A stretch of DNA of 64,000 nt from Saprospiraceae bacterium (GTDB lineage Bacteria; Bacteroidota; Bacteroidia; Chitinophagales; Saprospiraceae). The position numbers were made by a program, and so were the translations under genes. The stretch spans positions 62,001-126,000 of the forward strand of contig JABFRV010000041.1 of NCBI GenBank assembly GCA_013140975.1. The letters run 5' to 3'. The notes under the pieces are model-generated. The model made no database searches and had not been told where the DNA came from. It saw only the letters and a list, made by a program, of their open reading frames with translations. This document shows positions 63,392 to 64,000 of this stretch, piece after piece; the first letter of the stretch is position 1, and each line of letters begins with the position of its first letter.

Positions 63392-64000
63392 ATGGAGAAT
63401 CTGGAACTAATCAGAAATAGTGTAAGGGAATTTGCAGAAGCAGAAATACGACCTAAGTTTATGGAATGGGATGAAACCCAACATTTTCCTATAGATTTAA
63501 TGCATAAACTTGGAAAACAGGGATATTTAGGAGCCCTTGTGCCTACCGAATATAACGGATCAGGCTTAGGATATCAGGAATACATAACTATCATTGAAGA
63601 AATTGCCAAGGTCTGCGGATCTATTGGCCTTTCAGTTGCAGCACATAATTCGCTTTGCACAGGTCATATTCTGGCTTTTGGAACTGAAGAACAAAAGAAG
63701 AAATATCTTCCAAAACTTGCAACCGGCCAATGGATCGGAGCATGGGGACTTACGGAAGCTGAAACAGGTTCGGACGCAATTCGCATGAAATGTGTCGCAA
63801 AGCAGGAAGGAGAATATTGGATAATTAATGGAACTAAAAACTGGATCACGCATGGGATCTCGGGAGATATAGCAGTAGTTATTATTAGAACTGGAGAATT
63901 GCTTGATAGCAATGGAATGACTGCATTTATTATTGAAAGAGGAACTCCAGGTTTTTCTGGTGGTAAAAAAGAGAACAAACTTGGAATGCGTGCGTCAGAA
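63392..64000 (+). CDS. acyl-CoA dehydrogenase, N-terminal part (continues beyond the window)
   Basis: From ATG 63392 the frame runs to the window end, 203 codons. The N-terminal helical domain starts ENLELIRNSVREFAEAEI. The middle shows AWGLTEAETGSDA, the flavin/substrate motif, and GTKNWITHG. FAD enzymes of this type oxidise acyl-CoA at the alpha-beta bond. The catalytic glutamate lies past the window. Confidence 0.93.
   Translation, partial: MENLELIRNSVREFAEAEIRPKFMEWDETQHFPIDLMHKLGKQGYLGALVPTEYNGSGLGYQEYITIIEEIAKVCGSIGLSVAAHNSLCTGHILAFGTEEQKKKYLPKLATGQWIGAWGLTEAETGSDAIRMKCVAKQEGEYWIINGTKNWITHGISGDIAVVIIRTGELLDSNGMTAFIIERGTPGFSGGKKENKLGMRASE

Noticed and set aside
1..64000. CRISPR arrays, tRNA and rRNA genes
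   Set aside because: No regularly spaced direct repeats, cloverleaf-type sequences or rRNA-like blocks were noticed when reading both strands.

Overview
The window is an AT-rich chromosomal segment of a Bacteroidota bacterium. The clearest evidence is four secreted proteins that end in type IX secretion (Por) sorting domains, many Bacteroidota-type lipoproteins, long AT-rich intergenic gaps and few strong Shine-Dalgarno sequences. The lineage within the phylum cannot be fixed from sequence alone; an environmental Chitinophagia/Saprospiria-like organism would fit. No rRNA, tRNA or CRISPR array was seen.

Layout. 0-7.2 kb: 3' end of a phosphoenolpyruvate synthase, an acetyl-CoA hydrolase/CoA-transferase, a Na/Pi cotransporter-like protein and a P-type Ca2+-type ATPase. 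7.3-7.8 kb holds decayed copies of a lipoprotein and a zinc-ribbon gene whose intact copies lie at 60.8-61.8 kb. 7.8-14.5 kb is a nitric-oxide/anaerobiosis block: quinol NO reductase, a vanadium-haloperoxidase-like lipoprotein, an Rrf2 Fe-S regulator and a B12-dependent class II ribonucleotide reductase. Two matching 26-bp palindromes sit at the regulator/haloperoxidase and reductase promoters. 14.6-26.1 kb is a defence island: a partial duplicate of the P-type ATPase, a toxin remnant, a gene broken by a stop, an MmeI-like type IIL restriction-modification enzyme, McrBC, a PD-(D/E)XK/DUF4268-like protein and a Fic protein. Several gaps here hold bulged palindromic repeats that resemble integron attC sites or MITEs.

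26-34.5 kb: CDGSH/ferredoxin-like protein, bestrophin, a large T9SS-secreted protein, and an AraC regulator followed by a membrane protein, a diheme cytochrome c and an O-methyltransferase; two near-identical 18-bp motifs lie in this AraC neighbourhood. 34.5-39 kb: an ECF sigma/cupin pair facing a group of NTF2/SnoaL-like and SRPBCC proteins. 39.4-48.2 kb: a TonB-like/TPR pair, then a five-gene operon that looks like a CnrH-CnrY-CnrX-type sigma/anti-sigma/metal-sensor module fused to an MbnP/MbnH copper pair, then a sulfatase, a YHYH-domain protein and a beta-propeller lipoprotein split by an amber codon.

48.4-57.1 kb: an LRR-like T9SS protein, a methyltransferase/VanZ/phosphoesterase operon, and a LolA-like/FtsX/FtsX/ATPase/beta-barrel envelope export operon. 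57.2-64 kb: gene debris, a CDF metal transporter, a Crp/Fnr regulator with an ArsM arsenite methyltransferase and a MerT-like small membrane protein, the intact lipoprotein and zinc-ribbon genes, a GNAT acetyltransferase, a membrane protein and the start of an acyl-CoA dehydrogenase.
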